Of a DNA stretch of 64,000 nt, positions 46,988 to 54,050 are shown piece after piece. The translations under genes were made by a program, and so were the position numbers. The notes below the pieces were generated by a model. That model saw nothing but the letters and a program-made list of their open reading frames with translations. It had not been told where the DNA came from and searched no databases. How positions within the stretch are numbered: the first letter of the stretch is position 1; every line of letters starts with the position of its first letter. The stretch is from Leptospira jelokensis (GTDB lineage Bacteria; Spirochaetota; Leptospiria; Leptospirales; Leptospiraceae), in assembly GCF_004769635.1 (NCBI RefSeq), contig NZ_RQGH01000039.1:91847-155846 (forward strand), read 5' to 3'.

Positions 46988-47932
46988 TCAATCGCTTCCC
47001 CACTCCATTGAGAAGGCAAAGGTCCATGCCGACTGGTACAATCTATACTCACGATCGCGCTGTAACGGATAACGGTAGGCGACACTCAGATTGTATTTCT
47101 CAGAAAAATTCCATGAAAACCCTGCACTCGCTTCCGTAAAATACGATGGATTCGCTTTGTCTTTTTCTTTGGAATAATCCACACCATTATAAGGATTTCG
47201 ATACAAAATACCAGTGAAAAGGGAAATCTCAGGCATGAAATAATACGTCACATACGCAGAGATGAGAGTTGTTTTTTTGAATTCATACTCTGGTTCTGGT
47301 GCTGTGGCAGAGGGTTTACGGAGATAATAGGGTATCCCGTCGTTATCTTGTAAATTATTTGGTTGCGGCCGAGAAAGTGGATTCAGTCCACCAATCTTTG
47401 TCACAAACGACCACTTCTCATATAAGTATCCCAGTTTGATAAAACCAGAACCCGTATAATAATTCCCTCCTGTGAACCGGTCCGTATCAGGACCACTTGG
47501 GAAACCAACTGCTCCTTCAATCACAAAAAAGTAAGGTTTGTCCAAATCAAAAAACGGTTGGTATTTAAAACCAAGATAGGTTTTTCCAATTCGGGCCGCA
47601 TCCTCTCTACCTCGCTGTTGGTAATAATTCCATGGTACAGATGCATTGAGTGCAAACCTACCTTCAAAAAAATTCAACTCCGCAAAGGCAGTGGTAGTGA
47701 AAAGATGGCTGTTTTCTCTTGTGGATTGGTAATAGTCTTGGGTCATGACCAAATAATTGGCCGGTTTTTCCCGTTTGCCTGTAAATGGATCCACAAATCT
47801 TGCCGTTGCATTGGGGCTGTCCGACGAACCAGTGTGATGCGAATACAATGAATTGTTAGGAATGGTAACAAACAGAAAAAGAATGAACAAAAAGATCCTT
47901 TCCAAAACTTTTTCGCAAAATAAGTGTTTCAT
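46988..47932 (-). CDS. Outer-membrane beta-barrel protein of the MbnP/MbnH locus
   Basis: The product of about 314 residues has a signal peptide (LFILFLFVTIPNNSLYS) and alternating amphipathic strands with aromatic edges (KTYLGFKYQPFF, YFFVIEGAVGFPSG, FIKLGYLYEKWSFVTKIGG), ending in a strand (WTFAFSMEW) typical of outer-membrane barrels. It may be a porin or transport channel. The start at 47932 has AGGAG seven bases upstream and overlaps the lipoprotein gene by an ATGA. That coupling puts it last in the locus and suggests it handles the same substrate, probably copper. No specific family is recognised. Confidence 0.7.
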   Translation of the reverse strand: MKHLFCEKVLERIFLFILFLFVTIPNNSLYSHHTGSSDSPNATARFVDPFTGKREKPANYLVMTQDYYQSTRENSHLFTTTAFAELNFFEGRFALNASVPWNYYQQRGREDAARIGKTYLGFKYQPFFDLDKPYFFVIEGAVGFPSGPDTDRFTGGNYYTGSGFIKLGYLYEKWSFVTKIGGLNPLSRPQPNNLQDNDGIPYYLRKPSATAPEPEYEFKKTTLISAYVTYYFMPEISLFTGILYRNPYNGVDYSKEKDKANPSYFTEASAGFSWNFSEKYNLSVAYRYPLQRDREYRLYQSAWTFAFSMEWGSD

Positions 47933-48837
47933 CGTTCGACTCCTGGAAAACAACCAGGGAAACTGAAGGTAATATCTTCTGCTTGCAAGTTCTGTTGGAG
48001 GATATTGTATAAATTCACGTTAGAAACTTTCGAGATAACAACCGTTGTATCTCCTAAAAGGAACAAATCGTTTAAAAATCGAATCGGCGTTCCAGATACT
48101 GTCCTATCTTGGAAGAGAGCCGACAATGAAACCAAAATCTCAATGTTTCCACTCCTTCCATTTTTGATCGGAATTTTACATTTGGGAGTGATTTGTTTAT
48201 TTCCTTGTGGGATTAAAATTGTAACTGTTTTTGTATCAGGTGCTCGATTCACCGTCATTTGAATGTAAATCTCTTCCCAACTCACATTGGCAATGGCAAC
48301 AACACCTAACGGCAAATTAGCCGACCGCGTATTGGGATACAAAAAACTAGCGCCCGTCTCCATCGTAATATTGAATTGTGTGATGTTGGAAACAACAGAC
48401 GTCGCTAGAAAAGGATAGAACTTTCCATACAAATCATCTGCAGGCAAATCCAATGGAACTGTATAGGGAGTGTGGGTCTTTGCGACTCCATGACTCCTTT
48501 CCGATCCAGTCGTTGACACACCCAAAGTTTGGTTGGGAGGGTTGATCCGATAGGTTCCTGTTTCCCAATGGATGTAAGAGCTTGTCTGAACCGTTATGTT
48601 AAACGTATTCCCATTACTTATCAAACTAAATTGGTTTAAGAAGTCATCTGCTTGGTCATCATAACTCCGCAGATTGGTTCCGACGGAAATCGTTTGGTTA
48701 TTATTAAAAAAAATCAAATTCTGGAGGATCACCAGTTTTTCCTCTTCACTATTCCCAACCGATCCAAAGGTACACTGTGAAAACATTCCCAAACAAGCTG
48801 TTAGAAAGGCAATATAAGAGATGTTAGCTGACTTCAA
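47929..48837 (-). CDS. Lipoprotein of unknown fold in the MbnP/MbnH locus
   Basis: The 302-residue product has a lipoprotein signal (IAFLTACLGMFSQC, lipid Cys at residue 22). The mature part is beta-rich with Asn- and Thr-rich strands (NTFNITVQTSSYIHWETG, NITQFNITMETG) and two later cysteines (CKIPI and FPGCFPG) that could pair. A His/aromatic cluster (ERSHGVAKTHTPY) is of interest in a metal locus. Both ends overlap neighbours by ATGA, so it is tightly coupled between the di-haem enzyme and the barrel. I do not recognise the family. A role as copper acceptor or barrel partner is inference. Confidence 0.7.
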   Translation of the reverse strand: MKSANISYIAFLTACLGMFSQCTFGSVGNSEEEKLVILQNLIFFNNNQTISVGTNLRSYDDQADDFLNQFSLISNGNTFNITVQTSSYIHWETGTYRINPPNQTLGVSTTGSERSHGVAKTHTPYTVPLDLPADDLYGKFYPFLATSVVSNITQFNITMETGASFLYPNTRSANLPLGVVAIANVSWEEIYIQMTVNRAPDTKTVTILIPQGNKQITPKCKIPIKNGRSGNIEILVSLSALFQDRTVSGTPIRFLNDLFLLGDTTVVISKVSNVNLYNILQQNLQAEDITFSFPGCFPGVER

Positions 48838-50048
48838 AATGGGCTCGCAAATTTAGGGTTCGTGAGGAATTCCTCATCGGTCAGGGATAGGAGGAAGTTT
48901 ACCATGTCGTCACGTTGTGAATTTGTAATTGTAAACGCACGGATCAAAGTGGAATCTTTTCCGCTATGGTTTTGCCCCCCCGATCGATAGTGATCAACTA
49001 CCTTTGTTAACGCATCCCTTGCACAATCGGTTTTTGTTTTTCCTGATCCTGCAGGTTTTTCAGGATTATTCGCATCATCACACATAAAACTTCCATCATG
49101 CATGTAAGGATAGGTAACCCCAATATTTCGTAGTGAGGGAGCTCTAAATTTTCCGGTATCAGAAGCGATTCCAGTTAAATCATATAACCCTCGCTTGTTA
49201 CTCGGGACACCAGCATAATACGTATCATCATGGATCCCATTGCTGTGGTAAAAGAATTCTTCTTGGGTACCACTGTGTAATGATGTGTCAGTAAAATTAA
49301 ATCCACCGTGGCAATGGAAACACTCGGCCACTTCTCCATTGAATAGATTCAGTCCTCGAATTTCCGAAGCCGTGAGGGCTGATTTATTATTTCGAAAGGT
49401 ATACTGGTCAAATCTAGAATTACCAGAAATCATAGATCTTTGGAAGCTTGCTAATGCAAATCGAATGTTTTGTTCGTTCACCGCTGAATCAGCATTACCG
49501 TAAGCATTTGTGAAAAGTGTTTGGTAGATGGTTTTTGATTTTATTTTATCGATAAAAGAATTAGAAGATAATCCTAGTTCTATGGGATTTTCTCCAAACA
49601 TAGGAACTCTCGCTTGGACTTCCAAACTTGTCATTCTAGGATTATTCCAAGTGAGCCTTGGCAAATATGCTACATTCGATAAATGTTGTGAGTTTCGAGG
49701 ATGGACTTCACTTGTAATTCCAGAGGGAAAATCCTTTCCATCGGAAAATGCAAGAGATTGGATATGGCAACTTCCGCATGACATAGTCTCATTTCCAGAA
49801 AGAGCTTTTTCATTGAATAAATGCCTTCCAAGTTCTACTTTCGCTATGCTCATTGGATTCTCCGATGGAACAAAAGGAACTGGAAATCCAGGAGGTAAGT
49901 CCCAAACCCAATCAGACCTTGATGCTAATAATCCAAGCGCTGCAAAAAGCAAATTGTCATTTGATTCTTCTTTTTGAATTGGAAAAAGAATACAATTTGA
50001 GAAACTGCTTATTGCAAAAACTATAATATAAAATTTTGAATTCATCAT
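48834..50048 (-). CDS. mbnH: MbnH-like di-haem enzyme (MauG/CcpA superfamily)
   Basis: MbnH oxidises a tryptophan of MbnP to kynurenine, which lets MbnP bind copper. The product of about 404 residues has a lipoprotein-like signal (FYIIVFAISSFSNC), the first haem site CGSCH at 91-95 and the second CFHCH at 243-247. The superfamily block FRAPSLRNIGVTYPYMHDGS, with its Met316, is present. An ATG at 50063 is in frame, but AGGA sits properly only before the ATG at 50048. The pairing with the MbnP gene is what separates it from ordinary bacterial cytochrome c peroxidases. Confidence 0.85.
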   Translation of the reverse strand: MMNSKFYIIVFAISSFSNCILFPIQKEESNDNLLFAALGLLASRSDWVWDLPPGFPVPFVPSENPMSIAKVELGRHLFNEKALSGNETMSCGSCHIQSLAFSDGKDFPSGITSEVHPRNSQHLSNVAYLPRLTWNNPRMTSLEVQARVPMFGENPIELGLSSNSFIDKIKSKTIYQTLFTNAYGNADSAVNEQNIRFALASFQRSMISGNSRFDQYTFRNNKSALTASEIRGLNLFNGEVAECFHCHGGFNFTDTSLHSGTQEEFFYHSNGIHDDTYYAGVPSNKRGLYDLTGIASDTGKFRAPSLRNIGVTYPYMHDGSFMCDDANNPEKPAGSGKTKTDCARDALTKVVDHYRSGGQNHSGKDSTLIRAFTITNSQRDDMVNFLLSLTDEEFLTNPKFASPF

Positions 50049-50067
50049 AAAATTCCTAAACATTTAA

Positions 50068-50092
50068 AGTTGGCATCTCAACAATACCAACT
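50068..50092. promoter_or_regulatory. Inverted repeat AGTTGG/CCAACT between mbnP and mbnH
   Basis: AGTTGG (50068-50073) pairs with CCAACT (50087-50092). Read leftwards the first arm sits in GAGAGTTGGTATTG, whose core GAGTTGGTAT recurs in the hairpin at 51003-51029. It lies after the mbnP stop and about 20 bases before the mbnH start. It could be an operator or a weak attenuator. Confidence 0.5.
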
Positions 50093-50105
50093 CTCGTGAT
50101 CACAT

Positions 50106-50954
50106 TTACTTTAAGCTAAAGACTCTTTGTGAGATGGAACTATCAACAGAACCTGAACTGATATTCAATCCAAATGCTTGGACTAATGTATCACAAGGAG
50201 CGCCAGTTCCTGGCATACATGAAACGGCACCAACAGAACTGTAACCAACCAAAAGTTTATCGACATCAAATGCAATTTTTTGATCAGAAGGATTGATTTG
50301 ACCTGACAATTGAATGGAAGCTCTAAATTTTTTCGTACATCCATAATTTGGTGCAGCATTGCAAGTGGTTGAACCCAAATGCAGTTGTGTGTATCCAGCG
50401 TCATTATTGATACTAAACTCAATGTTTGCATGTTTGTAACCAAGTGTCCAAGACCAAGTCATTGAACCGATATTCAATGGCGCGCTTGCAGTAGTTCGGT
50501 CCAAATGATTTAGAGCGTCCGGGACACCTACCGTAAATTGAATTCCGCTATAATTTCCCAACAAAACAGATCCTGTTACTTTGCTTCGAGTATCACTTGT
50601 TTTAAATGTTTCAAAGTCTACAAGTGCTACACCATTATTTTGCCAGTTATTTTCGTTATCCAAAATCACATCTGCTGTTGAACCATCCGCTCGTATCAAT
50701 TTTACTTCGGAAATGTAATAACGAAAGTCCTTAAATTTCACCGTTTTTCCATCAACAGTTTGATTCGTGTCATTAAAAGTTACGGATTGCCCACCAACTA
50801 ATGTTTCAAAATTTAAATTCACAGATTGGCGAGCTGCCAAAGCCAAAAGTGCTAAAGTTTGATTATCATCAGAGTCAGATTTAGTATCACAAGAGACAAA
50901 CCCCAAAAGGAAAACCGAAACAATGGAAACTTTAATTAAATGTAATAATTTCAT
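50106..50954 (-). CDS. mbnP: MbnP-like copper-binding lipoprotein (four-Cys family)
   Basis: MbnP proteins are periplasmic copper binders made competent by MbnH. The 282-residue product has a clear lipobox (LGFVSC, lipid Cys22), the family head (VNLNFETLVGGQSV), and exactly four more cysteines at 198, 206, 246 and 254 (TCNAAPNYGC and SCMPGTGAPC). This is the layout that gave the family its four-Cys name. The motif MTWSWTLGYKH holds Trp167, Trp169 and His175, and LHLGST holds His192. One of these tryptophans is the likely target of MbnH. The fold is a beta-sandwich by strand pattern. The call rests on both sequence and its adjacent partner. Confidence 0.85.
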   Translation of the reverse strand: MKLLHLIKVSIVSVFLLGFVSCDTKSDSDDNQTLALLALAARQSVNLNFETLVGGQSVTFNDTNQTVDGKTVKFKDFRYYISEVKLIRADGSTADVILDNENNWQNNGVALVDFETFKTSDTRSKVTGSVLLGNYSGIQFTVGVPDALNHLDRTTASAPLNIGSMTWSWTLGYKHANIEFSINNDAGYTQLHLGSTTCNAAPNYGCTKKFRASIQLSGQINPSDQKIAFDVDKLLVGYSSVGAVSCMPGTGAPCDTLVQAFGLNISSGSVDSSISQRVFSLK

Positions 50955-51002
50955 AAATACCTAATATTCTAATATAACTTTTATTTTTTTCGAAAAACCT
51001 AT

Positions 51003-51029
51003 ACCAACTCCAGATTCGCTAGAGTTGGT
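51003..51029 (-). terminator. Hairpin between the Cys/His-rich gene and mbnP
   Basis: A perfect eight-base stem (ACCAACTC at 51003-51010, GAGTTGGT at 51022-51029) has an 11-base loop. Read leftwards it is followed after five bases by TTTTT. It begins 18 bases past the stop of the Cys/His-rich gene and 49 bases before mbnP. It may partly terminate or attenuate, so mbnP would be less expressed than the first gene. Confidence 0.55.
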
Positions 51030-51046
51030 TGTTGGAAATTGAATTC

Positions 51047-51517
51047 CTAGGTAAAACGCGGTGGTCTAAGTAAGGTAGGTAAATTTCCATCCTCGAGAGT
51101 GGAAGGAGACTCATAAATTGTATATGAATACAAAACAGGTAGCGTAAAACCAAATCTTACATTTGGTTGGTCCATGGTTTGGTGGTGGGTCCGGAGGGAC
51201 ATCGCATCCTTTTTTTTCTTTTTGCAAGAACAGAGGTGTGCTTCCCCATCCTTTGCATCGTGGCAACTTGGTTTTAGTGCCAATTCTTTTGGATAAGAGT
51301 GGTCTTTCCCATCCGATGTGGTGATTTTTGTATTTTGGTTTTCCGAAAACAATTGGTCTTCAGAATTTGTGTGTTTTTCTTTTTTGGATCCGTGGTTACA
51401 CTTACAAATTTTGGAATTGGATTCCAGGCAATACCCAAGTAACCCACTCCCCAAAAAGAAGAATTGGGTCGTTAGCACTAAGGTTAAAAGTCCGGCTATC
51501 CACCGAAAGGAGACCAT
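51047..51517 (-). CDS. Cys/His-rich exported protein, first gene of the MbnP/MbnH locus
   Basis: The 156-residue protein has a hydrophobic N-terminus (WIAGLLTLVLTTQFFFLGSG) and then candidate metal-binding motifs: CKCNHGSKKEK, SCHDAKDGEAHLCSCKKKKK and THHQTMD. The spacing (CxC, CSC, several His) is typical of metal-binding linkers in exported proteins. It has no recognised family. It lies directly upstream of mbnP on the same strand with a good GGGG ribosome region, and it recalls the His/Cys-rich leader protein of the Czc operon at 28335 in plan. A metal-delivery or sensing role is inference. Confidence 0.65.
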   Translation of the reverse strand: MVSFRWIAGLLTLVLTTQFFFLGSGLLGYCLESNSKICKCNHGSKKEKHTNSEDQLFSENQNTKITTSDGKDHSYPKELALKPSCHDAKDGEAHLCSCKKKKKDAMSLRTHHQTMDQPNVRFGFTLPVLYSYTIYESPSTLEDGNLPTLLRPPRFT

Positions 51518-51552
51518 CTACCCCAATCTTTTGCCCTCTGACCAAAAATCGA

Positions 51553-51571
51553 GACAATTTTTGGACAATTT
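51553..51571. promoter_or_regulatory. Direct repeat GACAATTT in a divergent promoter region
   Basis: GACAATTT occurs at 51553-51560 and 51564-51571, 11 bases apart, which is one helical turn. The repeat lies in the 83-base gap between the leftward Cys/His-rich gene and the rightward gene at 51601. It is a candidate operator for a regulator of either gene. Confidence 0.4.
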
Positions 51572-51600
51572 GAGTGTTCCCCCTCCCGCCCTTTGAAAAG

Positions 51601-51969
51601 ATGGTCTTGGAACCAAATGCTTCCAAGCTAGAGGCCCTAACGATGAAACGTACAGAACTGGAACGCAGAGAACGAGAGCTGCGAAAGGCAGAAAAGAAGA
51701 AAATCCAAACTGGTGAAAAGGAATCCATGAGTGTGGGTGATTACATTGATGCCCTTTTTGGAATGTTTCGCTACGATACTGATGAAATCTTCAATGCATC
51801 CGATGACGAAAACATTTTGGAACTGCTGGAAAACATGAAGATGGAACACCCTGAGAAACAATGGGATGTGATCATCCGCAAAGCAGTGAACAAAACCAAA
51901 GTGGAACAAAAAGAAAAAGCATACGACGCACTTCGCAATTTAGCGGGAATCACAGTCGCCGCCACATAA
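51601..51969 (+). CDS. Small soluble helical protein, unknown function
   Basis: The product has about 122 residues with no signal or membrane segment. The first 40 are a strongly charged helix (ELERRERELRKAEKKKIQTG). The middle is acidic (YDTDEIFNASDDENILELLE). I do not recognise the family. The frame opens at a GTG at 51574, but the ATG at 51601 begins the charged helix. It is divergent from the Cys/His-rich gene and 69 bases upstream of the phosphatase gene. Confidence 0.55.
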   Translation: MVLEPNASKLEALTMKRTELERRERELRKAEKKKIQTGEKESMSVGDYIDALFGMFRYDTDEIFNASDDENILELLENMKMEHPEKQWDVIIRKAVNKTKVEQKEKAYDALRNLAGITVAAT

Positions 51970-52038
51970 TTCCTTTTTTTTCCCATACAAACAGATTTAC
52001 AAAGGAAGGTTCACGTCTTATACTAGTGGCCTTCCTGT

Positions 52039-54015
52039 ATGAAACAGACCCTTACAATCATTCTGTTATGTCTCTTTCATACCATGTTAGGAGCGGAAGA
52101 GAAACTCTGCCCCAAAGTCGATACATTTCCGATTTCAACCAACCAAGGAAAACCCTTTGACGTATCTCCTAGGCTTGCTTTCCTTTCCGTTGACGAACCG
52201 ATAAACACATTTCCAGAAATTCTCAACCAATTCAAAACCAACCAAGTTGCTTTAGCAAACGGTGTGATCCCAAATTTTGGAAATACGGCAAAACAGTTTT
52301 GGTTTTGTTTTGTCCTGCATAATGATGTAAATCACAACAAACGGACAATCAGCTTTATCAAATACCCTCTTTTAGATGAGGTGCAATTTTACGCATTACG
52401 CGAGTCAGGTGAAATCAAACAAAACATCCAAGGGAGACGTTTCCCGTTTCAAAATCGTGACAAGGATTATCGAGGATTTAGTTTTGCAACAGAACTTTTA
52501 CCAAGTGAAACAGTAACGTATTTTGTCGGAATCAAAACGGATAGTTCTGTATCTGTTCCACTTATGGTAGCGGAGGAAAAACATTTTGATTCCTATGAAT
52601 CTTTGGATACTCTTATGCAAGGGATGTTTTTTGGCATTGTCTGTGTAATGAGTTTATACAATTTATTTGTTTATTTTATGGTAAAAGACAAAGCGTATCT
52701 CTATTATGTAAATTACCTCATTCTTGCTGCAATTCTATTCCAACTTTCACTCCAAGGCCTTTTACCAGTTTTATTTTTTCCCGACTCACCTGAGTTAGTT
52801 TACAATGCCCATAATTTTCTGTACTTTTTATTTTTACTTTCTTGTTTTCCGATGAGCATCACCTTTATGAATTTAAAGGAAAATGCTCCTTTTTTGTACA
52901 AAGGATTTATGGGCCTTTCCGTCATTCCGATGGTTTGTTTGGCCCTATTGCCATTTCTACCTTACCGACCGTTAAACCAATTCGGAGATTCACTTTCTTC
53001 TTTTCTGGCATTTTATGCCCTTTTCGTCTCCTATTATGTTTCCTTTGTCAAAAAATTCCCACCGGCAAGGTTTTATTTTTTTGGGTATTTTATGCTCATC
53101 GTCGGTGGCCTCACAACCGTACTCAAGTACATGGGATTTTTCCCCGTGAATGTTTTTACGGAAAATGCCTTCCAAGCTGCAATGGCATTGGAAGTGTTAC
53201 TGATGGCGTTTGGACTTGGTGACCGAATTTCTGTTGTCCAAAAAGAAAAAGAAAGGATCCAACTCAAAGCCGAAATCAACAAACAAAAGTTAATTGCCTA
53301 TGGCAAAGAACTTAAACTCGCACAAAAACTCCAAGAATCAACCTTACCCCAAATCCTTCCCAAATTCCCTGGCCTATCGATCAAAACTGGTTATTTTCCG
53401 GCCTCTCTGGTTGGAGGTGATTTTTATGATTTAACCGTTTATGGAAAACAACAAATCTGTGGCCTCATCGCTGATGTTACAGGGCATGGAGTCCCCGCAG
53501 CAATCGAAGCAGCGATGTTAAAAATTGCCTATATGCAAACCTTGGCTTTTGCAAATAAACCAGGTAAAGTTTTAGAAAGCATCAACCAAGCTCTCGCAGG
53601 CAATTATAAAAATCAGTTTTTAACAGCCAGCGCTATCTTTATTGATTTAGAACAAAAAGTATTAAAAGTGGCCAATGCAGGCCACCCCGCCTTATACAAA
53701 TTCAACGATGAGTCAAAATCAATTGATGTGATCCGACCAAAGGGAAAATTGATTGGTTATTCCAAAGAAGGATTGTATTCGGAAGAGGTTCATTCCATTC
53801 GGAAAGGTGATAAATTATTATTATTTACCGATGGGATTTGGGACCTCTGGGAAAATGGGGACTCAGGGGAAGAAGCACTGCTCGCGTGGTTACTCCAACG
53901 TAAAGGAGAATCCGTTGAATCTTTGTATGGTGGGATCGACGAACACATCCGCCTGCGTAACAAAGAAGGTCCCGCAGACGATGATATTACTTTTATTCTA
54001 TTTGAAATAACCTAA
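52039..54015 (+). CDS. 7TM-DISM receptor with SpoIIE/RsbU phosphatase domain
   Basis: The 658-residue protein has a signal peptide, an extracellular 7TMR-DISM sensor domain (about residues 30-190), seven membrane helices (about 195-395), a short coiled coil (KERIQLKAEINKQKLIAYG) and a C-terminal PP2C/SpoIIE-type phosphatase. The phosphatase has VGGDFYD, IADVTGHG, NAGHPALY and DDITFILFE, so its metal-binding aspartates are present. It would dephosphorylate an STAS anti-anti-sigma factor such as the product of 10838 in response to an outside signal. That pairing is inference. The ligand is unknown. Confidence 0.9.
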   Translation: MKQTLTIILLCLFHTMLGAEEKLCPKVDTFPISTNQGKPFDVSPRLAFLSVDEPINTFPEILNQFKTNQVALANGVIPNFGNTAKQFWFCFVLHNDVNHNKRTISFIKYPLLDEVQFYALRESGEIKQNIQGRRFPFQNRDKDYRGFSFATELLPSETVTYFVGIKTDSSVSVPLMVAEEKHFDSYESLDTLMQGMFFGIVCVMSLYNLFVYFMVKDKAYLYYVNYLILAAILFQLSLQGLLPVLFFPDSPELVYNAHNFLYFLFLLSCFPMSITFMNLKENAPFLYKGFMGLSVIPMVCLALLPFLPYRPLNQFGDSLSSFLAFYALFVSYYVSFVKKFPPARFYFFGYFMLIVGGLTTVLKYMGFFPVNVFTENAFQAAMALEVLLMAFGLGDRISVVQKEKERIQLKAEINKQKLIAYGKELKLAQKLQESTLPQILPKFPGLSIKTGYFPASLVGGDFYDLTVYGKQQICGLIADVTGHGVPAAIEAAMLKIAYMQTLAFANKPGKVLESINQALAGNYKNQFLTASAIFIDLEQKVLKVANAGHPALYKFNDESKSIDVIRPKGKLIGYSKEGLYSEEVHSIRKGDKLLLFTDGIWDLWENGDSGEEALLAWLLQRKGESVESLYGGIDEHIRLRNKEGPADDDITFILFEIT

Positions 54016-54029
54016 ATGATTCTCCAAAG

Positions 54030-54050
54030 ATGCGGACTATACGTCCGCAT
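54030..54050. terminator. Hairpin at the end of two convergent genes
   Basis: ATGCGGAC (54030-54037) pairs perfectly with GTCCGCAT (54043-54050) around a five-base loop. The stop codon of the leftward Na/Pi gene starts in this hairpin, and the phosphatase stop lies 15 bases before it. There is no U-run on either strand, so it may work poorly as a terminator. Confidence 0.45.

Noticed and set aside
46988..51517. Methanobactin precursor peptide near mbnP/mbnH
   Set aside because: No short frame with a leader and a C-terminal Cys-rich core was found, and no MbnB or MbnC partner is present.
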